From positions 47,179-88,406 of the forward strand of contig PS015246.1 in assembly GCA_048213135.1 (NCBI GenBank): a DNA stretch of 41,228 nucleotides. Direction: 5' to 3'. A program made the translations under genes and the position numbers. This stretch comes from Reclinomonas americana ATCC 50394. Its lineage: Eukaryota; Jakobida; Jakobea; Jakobida. Numbering within the stretch: the first letter of the stretch is position 1; each line of letters opens with the position of its first letter. Shown piece by piece: positions 30,672-41,228 of this stretch. The notes beneath the pieces are model-generated. The model saw only the letters and a program-made list of their open reading frames with translations, was not told where the DNA came from and made no database searches.

Positions 30672-31979
30672 CGCGAGAATCTGCTGGAAATGTACTTGTT
30701 CTGGGCCGTGACGGGAGTGCTCACGGCGATTGGTTGCGTCACAGTCCTCCCCGTCTCCGTTCAGCGAGGTCTCTCACGCACGACTTTCCATCCGTGGCAG
30801 GCTACTTTCACTTTTTCGCCACCACCCAGGTGCAGTACGTTCTGCAACGATAATGGTGATCTCGTCGTCTCACCCGTGACGCGTCATGCAGAGTATTTTG
30901 ACGACCGACATTCTCATTCTGGTGGTGGTGACGTTGGCGCTGGCCGTGCAACTCGTCTTTGGCATCCTCGCCATGCGCACCTTTGGCTATTTTGCGCTCG
31001 ACAAAGTGCGTTGTGTTGTTGTGCGCTTGATCTTGTTGTGTTTTGTGTTACTGACTCTTGTCTGCTTGCGTGTGTGCAGGTGGGGTGCGTGGTTCCTCCC
31101 TTCTTCATCGCCAATGTCATTCCCCCTTATACTCACCTCGCTCTGTGTTGTGTGTGTGTGTAGCGCAAGCAATGAACTGCGCAGTGAGTCCATCCACCAT
31201 GCACCCCTCGTGGTGTGCCAAGTCACGAACTCAACGCGCGCACCCTCACAGGCATGTTCATGCGACTGGAGCAGTTCAAGTGCCTCTGCAAACTCGACAT
31301 GCTCTTTGCCGTGATCTTGGTCGTGCTTGCCGGTCTGCTGGTGACCGACTACGTGCTCTCCGGCATCTTTAGCGCCGTGGTGCTGGCGTCGAGCATCGGT
31401 CTCTGCTTTGTGGGACTGTGGGCGGTGAGTGGACCACGCATGGATTTCCCTTTCAATATCCTCATGTCTTTCTCACGGCACTGCGTACAGGCGCGTCGCG
31501 AAAAGGAGCGCGGCATGGTGGCGGTGTTCGCCTTGGCCGCCATCCTGCCCATCTTTGTGATCTACAAGACCATTGAGATCTACTTGAACTCGAACTTTGC
31601 CGAGGTGCCGCGTGTGCCACTGTTCATGATGAGTTGCGTGGCCTCCATCCCTCCTTCTCGCTTCTCCCTTCCCGCTGACCCCCTTCATAAACGCAGTCAT
31701 GGTGGCACTGGCATGTCGCGTGCTTACCATTATTTCGGCCGTGGTGGTGCGACGAAACTTTAACAAGGGCCTGCGGAATGTGCTCGGTTGCGTTCATGAA
31801 TGCACAGTCTCTTTCTCGTTCCCTTTCTACCTGTGTTGACGCTCGCTGTGGCTGCAGACATGCGCGAGCGGGAGGAACGGGAGCGACTGGACGCCGAGAC
31901 GGAAATGTCGGATGTGGCGGCGCCGGCGCCGGTGTTGCAGCCGCCACGCAAGGTGGGCGGTCGCGTAATCTCTGTATAA
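29900..31979 (+). CDS. Polytopic membrane protein of unknown function (complete copy)
   Basis: Begins MNERGGGAASATGPAAADSL, with an Ala/Pro-rich N-terminus and a basic TRGRTKKRAGWLGLSTYRPL. About nine hydrophobic helices follow, including VTEAVLLMSLSLFLLISTIV, LLLVVLVASVVRLTVL, TTYAVIFFLACPYSVYTALH, MYLFWAVTGVLTAIG+YFHFF, DILILVVVTLALAVQLVFGI, DMLFAVILVVLAGLLVTDYV, SAVVLASSIGLCFVGLWA, VAVFALAAILPIFVIYKTIE and MVALACRVLTIISAVVVRRN. The cytosolic-looking tail (DMREREERERLDAETEMSDV) ends RKVGGRVISV, stop 31977-31979. Introns at 30733, 31633 and 31787 start GTTGCGT; one at about 30838 starts GTTCTGC; one candidate is only 21 nt (30459-30479). The exons near 31010-31260 did not resolve fully. I do not recognise the family. 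Confidence 0.75.
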
Positions 31980-32164
31980 AACGTAAACAGCATCGATCGA
32001 GGGGAGGTTGGTTGGTTGGCACGAGGCTGCTTTCACAATTNNNNNNNNNNNNNNNNNNNNCTTCATTTTTCAGCTCGCACGCATTCTGATTCTTCTTCTT
32101 CTTCTATACAAACACAAACTCGGGGTCGGCAACTGCCGTCAAAGAGGGGTGGGTGGGGAGCACC

Positions 32165-33505
<1,341 letters not shown>

Positions 33506-34844
33506 ATGACAGCCGAGCTCACAATCGAGCAGCGCAAGCTGTATGACCGCCAGCTGCGCGTGTGGGGCATGCAGGCACAACAGAGGTACATGTGTGCGCG
33601 CATATGATTGTTTGTGTGTGTGACTGACAACTTACGTGTGATGATGATGATGGAAAGAATGCATGCGGGTCGAGTGTTGGTCGTCGGCATGCGCGGCCTC
33701 GGCGCCGAACTCACCAAGAACCTGGTGCTGGCCGGCATTGGACGCCTGGACATTAGCGACGCGCAGGCGGTGACGGAAGGCGACGCGACATGCAACTTTT
33801 TCGTGCACGAGGAGGATGTGGGGAGGAATGTTGCGTCACACCTCTCTCGTGTGCAGCGCGACGAGGCTCACTGTGTATGTGCGTGCGTGTGCAGCGTGCG
33901 GAGGCGTGCTTGGGGCCGTTGCGTGAGCTCAATCCGACGGTGCGCGTGGAGGTGTTGCCGGGCTTCCCGCCGGCGCATTCCGCCGACTTGCCGGCGCTGC
34001 TCGAGCCGTACGATGTGGTGATTGTGAGCAGCGGGGCGTGCTCGGAGCAGATGCAGCGGGAGATTGCGTTGTGGTGCCACAACTCGAAGCGGCAGCGCGC
34101 GTTCTTTGCCGTGGCCATGCACGGCTTGCTGGGGGGCTTTTTCGCGGATTTTGGTGCCGAGTTTGAGTATGTCATGTTGCGTTGCAAACCCCCCTTCCCC
34201 TTCCCCGCTGCTCTCTCTCTCCCTCACTTGGGTGTGCAGTGAGCGACCACCGCGAGAGGAGGGCGGTGCGACGGAGCGCAGCTCGCACAAGGACTCGTTC
34301 TGCTCGTATGTCGACAGCCTGGCTGTGCCGCTGCATAAGATCAATCGACCAACGAGGGGTTTGGTGGCGTTGCGCGGTGCGTCTCCTCTCTTTCTCTCGC
34401 TGTCTCTGTCCCTCTCTTGTGCCGCTCACCACTCGTTCGCACACGCAGCTCTGCGAGCGAGGAAAGAGGCTCTGGAAGAGGGTCGTTTCGACGCCGCCGA
34501 CGAAGCCGCCTCCACCAGCTTCTTCCAGGAGTTTCTGGCCGTCGAGGGGCTGCCGGCCGACCACCTGCGAGGCTACATGGAGTTGCGTGAGAGGAGCGAC
34601 AGTGATGGGCGTGCCCTCTTGCTGAACGATGCAGCAAAAAACACAGGCAAGTCTTTCCCTCCAACGTGGACGTNNNNNNNNNNNNNNNNNNNNACACTTC
34701 ACGCCGACATGTGCAGTCATCGGCGGCTTCCTCGCGCAAGAAGTCATCAAGTTCTTCTCCAACAAGGACCCACCCACCAACAACTACCTCGTGTTCGATG
34801 GGTTTGAGTCTTTCGGCGCCGTGGTGGAGCCCGTGAAACCGTAG
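33506..34844 (+). CDS. SAE1: SUMO-activating enzyme subunit 1 (AOS1/SAE1)
   Basis: Partner of UBA2 in the E1 that adenylates SUMO. The start at 33506 gives MTAELTIEQRKLYDRQLRVW GMQAQQR (a typical opening), then a short intron to MHAGRVLVVGMRGLGAELTK. Next are NLVLAGIGRLDISDAQAVTE, NFFVHEEDVGRN+RAEACLG, LRELNPTVRVEVLPG, YDVVIVSSGACSEQ, FFAVAMHGLLGGFFADFG and FEYVI+ERPPREEG. A helical insert follows (ALRARKEALEEGRFDAADEA). After a 20-N gap (34674-34693) come FTPTCAVIGGFLAQEVIKFF and SNKDPPTNNYLVFDGF. It has no catalytic cysteine domain, as expected for the AOS1 half. Introns at 33830 and 34176 start GTTGCGT. The stop (34842-34844) is 55 bases before the next ATG on the same strand. Confidence 0.93.
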
Positions 34845-34899
34845 AAAAGAGAGAAGGGACGGTGCGCTGTGGGACAAGTAAATCGCACGAGGAGAATGC

Positions 34900-37800
34900 A
34901 TGTTGGAGACAGTGGTGCTCGACAATGTGCACGTACTGCTGCGCCTCTTGACTCCCGACTTGCCGCCTCCGCCTCCACCGCCTACGCACCACCACCACCA
35001 CCACCATGACGAGGAGGAAGAGGAGCAGCTCGACGAAGACAAGTTTGAAGATNNNNNNNNNNNNNNNNNNNNNNNNNNNNNNNNNNNNNNNNNNNNNNNN
35101 NNNNNNNNNNNNNNNNNNNNNNNNNNNNNNNNNNNNNNNNNNNNNNNNNNNNNNNNNNNNNNNNNNNNNNNNNNNNNNNNNNNNNNNNNNNNNNNNNNNN
35201 NNNNNNNNNNNNNNNNNNNNNNNNNNNNNNNNNNNNNNNNNNNNNNNNNNNNNNNNNNNNNNNNNNNNNNNNNNNNNNNNNNNNNNNNNNNNNNNNNNNN
35301 NNNNNNNNNNNNNNNNNNNNNNNNNNNNNNNNNNNNNNNNNNNNNNNNNNNNNNNNNNNNNNNNNNNNNNNNNNNNNNNNNNNNNNNNNNNNNNNNNNNN
35401 NNNNNNNNNNNNNNNNNNNNNNNNNNNNNNNNNNNNNNNNNNNNNNNNNNNNNNNNNNNNNNNNNNNNNNNNNNNNNNNNNNNNNNNNNNNNNNNNNNNN
35501 NNNNNNNNNNNNNNNNNNNNNNNNNNNNNNNNNNNNNNNNNNNNNNNNNNNNNNNNNNNNNNNNNNNNNNNNNNNNNNNNNNNNNNNNNNNNNNNNNNNN
35601 NNNNNNNNNNNNNNNNNNNNNNNNNNNNNNNNNNNNNNNNNNNNNNNNNNNNNNNNNGAGGAGGAGGGTCGCAGCAAGCGTTTCCGACAACTGGTCGATG
35701 CCTCGCGTGCGGCCAACTTGCTGTCGCTGGTCGCCACGCATGCAGACGAGCTGCGACAGAGTGCACCCATCCGCACCGTCCTTCCGCGTGTGCTGGAGGT
35801 CCGTGTGTGTGTGTGCGCGTGATGAGATTGCATTGATGAATGACAATGCGGTGCATGCAGGCGGCGCTGAGCTCGTTTCTAGAGGATGGCGCGCATGCTG
35901 ACTCGCACTGCATTGCGACAGCTGTGCGCACGTGTGTGCTTCTCGACGCAGCATCGCTCCTGCAGCCGCAGGTGAGCAGTGTTTCTCACGAAGAGAACGA
36001 CGGTGATGACGATGAATGCTGATCGAATCACACGCAGGAGGTCCATCGCTGGGTGCTGGCGGTGCGGTCGTGGCTGGCCGACAGCGACAAGGTGCTCGTA
36101 GAGGCGTCGTTGGTGGTCCTTCAGCGACTGTGGGAGCAGCACGCGGCCGTGCATCTTCTTGAGTGCGTTTGTGGAGTCTTGTTTTTCCGCACATCTCCGC
36201 CCCTCTGCTGACTCTGCGAGTTCACCAGCGAGGCTTTCCCTGTGTTTCTGCGCGAGGTGATGCGCTCCATGGCCGATGCCAACTCGTATGTTGCGTGCCA
36301 GCGGCCCTGTTTTGTGACACGCGGTGATGGTGCTGATTTGTGCCCACAAACAGGTTGCTTCCGCCGCGGTGCATTTGATCAGCACAATCCTGTGCAGCGA
36401 CGGGCACGCGACAGGGGCGCAGGTATTGCATCTCTTCACGTGCGTGTGACAGAGTGCTTCACTGCTCTGCTCATCGGCGCCCTCACTGCAGCGAGCACTG
36501 GAGACTCTGGTGCAATCGATAGTGGCACCCAGCAGACCCTCCGAGGAACTCGTGGCCAGCACACTGGAGTCGTTGACCTTGTGCGTGAAGCTCAGTGGAG
36601 TACGTGGAGTCGACATGGTGCGCGCGCTGATGCAGGTGCGTGGCGAGGGCACATTGGTCGAGTGTGTGCGCTCCGGTTGCAGACTCATTGGTGGCTGCGT
36701 AGCAAGTGCCGTTTTCTCGACTCCTGCACAGCACCAGCTCCTTTGTGGTGAATCGCTGCATGTCAATGGTCACTCAACTGTGCACGCTGTCGGCGCTCGA
36801 TGTGCTGCTCCCCGGAGCGCACACTGTCGTGGAGGGTGAGCGTCACGCGCCCAGTGATGTGTGTCTCTCTGCAGGCTAACTTCCGTGAGTCAGGTCTGCA
36901 GCAGTGTGTTGATGAACTTATGACCAAGGACACGGTGGCTGCTTTGCGTACGGGCTGCTTGCTGCTTCGTGAAATGGCGACTGCTCCGCCCGACGTGTGT
37001 GTGTGGGCCTTGGCGACGTGCGGTACACTGTTGGAAGTGAGTGCCTTCCCAACACCCAACATGCGAATTGTTCCTCACATCTTCAACACAGTCGCTACTG
37101 GCTGACTCTGCAGATCGCCCATCGACGTGGCAGGTGAGAGATGCCTCACAGATGGCTTGTTGACACAGAGTCGCCCGCTCACTCTGTCCCCCGCCACAGC
37201 GAGTCAAAAAGCATGCAGTGAGTGCGTGTGGGCATGTTCTGCATGCCGCAGTACCTCTGTTGGAGGGCGTGCTGCAGCTGGAGCCAGACTCGGGTGCAAC
37301 GCATGCGGCGATTCGCAGTGTGCTATCACTGGTGCCCCTGGTGGTCAGCAGTCTGTCACACGGCGCGGCTGCGGCGACTCTGCACGCGCACACCATTGCT
37401 GGACTGGTGCATCTCTTTCGCCTGTTGGGTGCCGCCGAGCAGCAGCAGCAGCAGCGACGATTGTCACCGGCAATTGCCTGCGTGGTGGAGGCGTGCGCTG
37501 TGGATGTCATCGAGGTGCTGGCCCACTCGGCGTCCACTGCTGTCTTTGAGTTGCTCTTGCTCGAGGTTGTTCCGCCACTGGCGCTGCTTTCGTCGGCGGC
37601 TGGAGTCAGTGCGGCCACGGATGCTGCGCTGCGTGGACGTGTACAAGCCTGCATGTTTGATCCGTCGTCTGTGGTGCGATCGCACGCAGTGGAGGCTGTC
37701 GCTCGTCTCGTCGGCGCAATGCAAGTGGCCGCGACGGTGAGTGTGTGTCATTATGTAAGTCAATGTGTTATGCAAGCCCGCTCATATCTTGTCATGCCGT

Positions 37801-38760
37801 ACAGCCGCTGTGTGAATCATGGTTGGTGTTTGCCGCACAGCTGCAACAGCAACTGATTGACAAGCTGATGGACGTGTCGGCGGATGTGCAAAAGGCGTCG
37901 CTGGAGCTGCTGGTGGTCAGTCTGTCAGTTCTTCCGGGCCACCCCTTGAAGACTCGCTCACATGTGTGTCACAGGCCATGATGTTGTGGCGTCGACCGGA
38001 CCACGACCCCCTCATTGATGAGCACTCCAGCATCGAATGTCTCCACACGTGGCAGCCAGTGTTGCAGAGCGGCGAGGCCTGTACTCGACGGTGTGTCAAA
38101 TTTCCGAGTCACGAAACGTATGTCTCTGTCGCTGACTTTCACCTTGGGTACAGTGCTGTGTGGCACTGCTGCGTGCGACTCGTGGCGCACGAAGCTGTCG
38201 GGCGATCATTGTTTTGCGCTGCTGTGGAATCTGCCAGTGCGCCGTGGAGGTACGCTTCTTTCGCCAACAGTGTTTCTTGCAAACTCCATCTCATTCCACG
38301 TTGTGAAACAGAGACGCACTGCAGCGCAGCGCCGAGGCCTCCGAGTTCGACGTGCAACTTGTCTGCTTGGAGTTTCTGTGTCAACTCCTCGACGGTGGCA
38401 TGTCGGAGCTGTGGAGGGCAGTCGATGGCACTCGTCATTTGCGCACCATGGTTCGACGAGTGTCTCCATGCACTCTTGCTGCACTTCCCCCGCTGACCTG
38501 TGTGCACGTAGCTCGATGTAGGCGAGGCTGTTGTGCGTCTGCGTGTGCTTGAGGTTGTCACCGCGTGGAGAAAGAGCGATACTGCTACTGCGTGGCAGCA
38601 CTCTGCAGCATCCCAAGTCATGAGTGCGTTGAGTGGCGATGGCGCAACGACCATGATGCAGGAGCTGCGTGGCGAGCTCGACGAGGATCAACGAGAGCGC
38701 GAATGGAATCACCTGCTCGTCGGAGAAGAGACAGACACAGGGCACATGGACTGCTTCTGA
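34900..38760 (+). CDS. HEAT/ARM-repeat protein, large, multi-exon
   Basis: The start at 34900 gives MLETVVLDNVHVLLRLLTPD, a Pro/His/Glu low-complexity stretch, then a 605-N gap (35053-35657). After the gap come helical repeats: RFRQLVDASRAANLLSLVAT, LSSFLEDGAHADSHCIATAV, EVHRWVLAVRSWLADSDKVL, EAFPVFLREVMRSMADANSY + VASAAVHLISTILC, TLESLTLCVKLSGVRGVDMV, VKKHAV-like and PLLEGVLQLEPDSGATHAAI, LLLLEVVPPLALLSSAAGVS, VRSHAVEAVARLVGAMQVAA, LMDVSADVQKASLELLVV. The end is DEDQREREWNHLLVGEETDT and DCF, stop 38758-38760. The intron at 36290 starts GTTGCGT. The Leu/Ala/Val helix pairs mark an alpha-solenoid, probably a scaffold. Some exons in 36.4-37.2 and 38.1-38.5 kb were not placed. No specific family was identified. 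Confidence 0.7.
35053..35657. other. Assembly gap, 605 N
   Basis: The largest gap in the window; it hides part of the N-terminal region of the HEAT/ARM gene. Confidence 0.95.
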
Positions 38761-38870
38761 CGCTTGCGCGAGGTGAATACATGAATATTTCTTCTCAGTG
38801 CGTGGTGCCGTCCACCAGCGAGCACGAGCCGTACCTCCCCATAACAAATCGAAACGCACACACACACAAA

Positions 38871-40310
38871 TCACACCAACAGTGGTCCTGGAGGCGGCAG
38901 AGTCGAGCTCATGTCAGCAGACACCTTTTTCTGAGGTGCCTTGAGCGGCGTCAGTGCGTCGTCGTCGTCCTTGGTGGCGGCGTCGTCCTCGAGGTACGTG
39001 GCCAGTGAGCCGAACGAGCTGTACGAGTTGTGGCGGCGGTAACGCTCGTTCGGATCATCACGCCAGATGGTTCGGGCCAGTGCAATCACCTGCAGTGGGG
39101 GGAGCTCGCCAGTGAGGCGACGAATGAGAGAAACCCATGACGAGAACATGCACACACCAGTGCGAGTGCACATGAAACGGTTTCTGTGGGGATCGACAAA
39201 GCAGAGGAAGCATGTGTTAGTCGAGCTGCACGCACATCGACCTAGTGCATAAGCGAGGACGCAACGAGACAGGAGCGAGTATGTCAGCATGCACGAGCTG
39301 GTGCACTGCAACGACTGTTTCGCCAGAGTCTTGATGCAGGTGCCGGCGGCAATCATGCCCAGCCCGCATAGCACCACCAACTGTGTTGCCGATCACATTG
39401 TCAGTGGCATTGATGAGCAGCAGCAGCAGCAGTACCGAGAGTGGTAACGTTGCTCACCAGCACCGATCGGGCTCTCCAAAATGAAAACAGCTCGAACCAG
39501 GCAATACCGATGATCACCACCATGAACGAGAGGAGCACAAAGCCCGCTGCCCCGCTCCAGGACGACCGCAGAATGGCTTGCCCTTGGCGAGAGTGCCAGC
39601 AGACCAGCAGCACGGCATACACCACCACATTCACCTGCAGGTGGTGACACAAGCAAACGGTTAGGGAATTGCAGATCCATGGCGGTGGCCGTGCAAGAGT
39701 GCAGGAGGAGGAAGAGGAAGCATTGGAGCGTGGTGATCAAGAGTGGTGAACGCAAGAGGACAGTCAGTGGTTCCGACAGCATACAGACGCAGACGCAGAC
39801 GACAACGACGACGACAACGGTCTCGATTAGTTTCTCAAGGATCGTGCGAGAAAAGAGCAGCGGCGGCGAGTGACGCAGCAGTGGCCGAGGTGTGGACAGG
39901 ATAGAAGAGGAGGCCACACATGCACAGTGGAGTGCATGGTGGGTGACACGTACCGTCGCCAGCGCGGTCAGGAAGATGCCAAAGCCGAAGCCCTCCGGTC
40001 GTCGCTTGGAGACGGGAGGCAGAGCGGTGGAGCTGAGCTTCATGGGGTGCGGATCTGGTTCCATGATGTGTGTCTGGATGTATGTGTTTCTTCTGTGCAC
40101 CCGCACAACGAGAGAGCAGCAGTGAGCAGACCGGCCGTCGACACAGCGACAAGCGGTGCAGCGTCGGCTGTGTTTGCACACTCGCACTCACCAGCTGGGT
40201 GTCTGCAGGGCGGCAAAGTCGGGTTGGCGCGCTCTTCAACGGTATGTACTCGCGGCGGAGGGTTGCCTTGCGCTCCAACGCACTCGAAACACTCACAAAG
40301 GAAAAAATGT
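38871..40310 (-). CDS. Four-helix membrane protein of unknown function
   Basis: Exons on the minus strand give ATLRREYIPLKSAPTRLCRP, ADTQL + THIMEPDPHPMKLSS, KRRPEGFGFGIFLTALAT. After a roughly 300-nt intron come VNVVVYAVLLVCWHSRQGQA, ILRSSWSGAAGFVLLSFMVV, IIGIAWFELFSFWRARSVL + LVVLCGLGMIAAGTCIKTLA, SCMLTYSLLS + QTVSCALALVIALARTIWRD, and a soluble tail DPNERYRRHNSYSSFGSLAT ending PPPGPLLV, stop 38871-38873. About four to five hydrophobic helices are visible. The intron after SLLS starts GTTGCGT (first base 39265), and both following joins keep the frame. I could not find the start codon; the ORF stays open upstream toward about 40380, so the 5' boundary is approximate. No family was recognised. 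Confidence 0.6.
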
Positions 40311-40426
40311 AACGTTCGCCACTTTTCTCGTCAAATGGTAGGAAACGGTCCAGTGCAACGTTCAATTTTTCTTCCTCCCCTCTCTCTCTCCTTTCCCCAG
40401 GCCCCTGCTCATCGCTTGCTCTTTTT

Positions 40427-40446
40427 NNNNNNNNNNNNNNNNNNNN
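40427..40446. other. 20-N scaffold gap (one of eight such 20-N gaps)
   Basis: Runs of exactly 20 N also occur at 9625, 12621, 16878, 28348, 32041, 32712 and 34674. The fixed length suggests a placeholder for unknown distance. This one separates the SYF1 C-terminus from an unrelated gene; sequence just before it (GCCCCTGCTCATCGC after a ctttccccag acceptor-like site) might be an upstream exon edge. Confidence 0.8.
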
Positions 40447-41228
40447 CCCGAGTTTTGGCAAAAGTGGAACGACTTTGAGGTGCTGCATGGCAACGAGGAC
40501 ACATTCATCGACATGCGACGTGTGCAGCGCAGTGTGGAGGGCCAGTTCTCCACATCGGTTCGTGCGAGAGCCTACCAGTAGCTTGTAGGTGTGTCGCTGA
40601 TGGCCTTCCCCCTTTGGTGCAGATCAATCACGTGGCGGCGGAACGCATGGAGGCGGCCAAGGCGGCGAAGACTGCCGGTCAGAAGCGCGGTCGCGAGGGT
40701 GCGTGTTTCCCCTCTGCCATCCCATTTGCAGCCGTCTTGTCGCTCACCCTCATCGCCCGACGCAGACGACGACATGTCACGACTCGAGCGCACCGATTCG
40801 CTGGCACTGGAGGCGGCCAGGGAGAAGGAGATGATCGAGAAGCTCAGCAAGAGCAAGGCTGCGGGTGCCGGAGCTGCGGCTGGTGGCGGTATCTCATTCG
40901 TGTCGGTGCGTGACGGATGGTGGTGCTCAAGAGAGGAATCGTACGTTTGTGGCTAAATGGTGTGTGGCAGAGCTCCACGTTGCAACCCGAATCCTTCAAG
41001 GGCGGCATCACCAATCCCGAGGAGCTCGACATTGACATGGACGAGACGGGCGGTGAAGGCGACGAGGAAGAGGAGGAGGAGGAGGAGGAAGTTGGTGCGT
41101 TGTCTGTGTTCTTTGTGTGTGTGATGCATTGTCCTGACGATGGCTGTGCAGGAGGCACAACGATTGCCGAGCGTGCGATCCCGGCTGCGGTGTTTGGTGG
41201 TATCAAGGCCGAGGATGGCGACGGTGGG
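40447..41228 (+). CDS. SYF1: Pre-mRNA-splicing factor SYF1/XAB2, C-terminal part
   Basis: A HAT-repeat scaffold of the Prp19-associated (NTC) complex in the activated spliceosome. After a 20-N gap the sequence reads PEFWQKWNDFEVLHGNEDTF and IDMRRVQRSVEGQFSTS, joined to INHVAAERMEAAKAA. Acidic and charged exons follow (DDDMSRLERTDSLALEAARE, KEMIEKLSKS), then STLQPESFKGGITNPEELDI DMDE, a poly-Glu run, and ERAIPAAVFGGIKAEDGDG, matching the C-terminal (I/V)PAAVFG(S/G)(I/L)K end of XAB2/SYF1. The last HAT repeat and tail are present; more than two-thirds of the usual 800-850-residue protein is missing on the left, where a minus-strand membrane-protein gene lies instead. The final codons run off the window. 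Confidence 0.88.

Noticed and set aside
34664-34673. A GC-AG intron (ACAG|GCAAGT at about 34646) in SAE1
   Set aside because: The 20-N gap removes the acceptor region and the frame is also open without it, so it cannot be decided.

Overview
The window is nuclear DNA of a flagellated, mitochondriate, intron-rich unicellular eukaryote. The evidence is spliceosomal GT-AG introns in almost every gene, histone H3, an SYF1 spliceosome subunit, SUMO-activating enzyme, two likely mitochondrial presequences (GrpE and an aminotransferase) and the ciliary spoke protein CFAP251. A domain Pfam calls plant-specific (PF09713) sits beside a Tousled-like kinase and an Arc1p/AIMP1-like cofactor. This mix, with high GC, packed genes and (GA)n/(CA)n-rich introns, would suit a free-living heterotrophic flagellate (apusomonad or opisthokont grade), but that placement is a guess. 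I see no viral, transposon, CRISPR or bacterial-type locus.

Layout, left to right. The first block, 1-13 kb, is on the minus strand: an unnamed partial ORF, a PF09713 protein, a TPR protein, ALG7 (GlcNAc-1-P transferase), Tousled-like kinase and a secreted Cys-rich protein. A 92-bp divergent spacer then leads to a plus-strand kynurenine aminotransferase (13.1-15.9 kb). Next come an Arc1p/AIMP1-like gene (minus), V-ATPase subunit G (plus), CFAP251 (minus), a polytopic membrane protein (plus) whose central contig appears inverted, mitochondrial GrpE (minus), HEMK2/N6AMT1 methyltransferase (plus), a RING E3 ligase (minus) and a second polytopic membrane protein (plus). The 5' ends of that last pair are present twice, probably two haplotypes. 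The right end holds histone H3 (minus), SAE1/AOS1 (plus), a HEAT/ARM protein (plus), a third membrane protein (minus) and the C-terminal part of SYF1/XAB2 (plus), cut by the window edge.

Most of these are housekeeping genes and no shared pathway links the neighbours. The notable biology is in how they are organised and spliced. Many introns, placed by reading frame and protein homology, begin with GTTGCG(T), unlike the usual GTRAGT donor. There are candidate 17-23-nt introns, a 9-nt micro-exon, same-strand genes overlapping by ATGA, and divergent start codons about 50-125 bp apart. Several oddities (inverted contig, near-identical tandem segment, SYF1 without its N-terminus) sit at N gaps and look like scaffolding artefacts. 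CDS coordinates give the outer limits of multi-exon genes; exon joins were worked out by eye.
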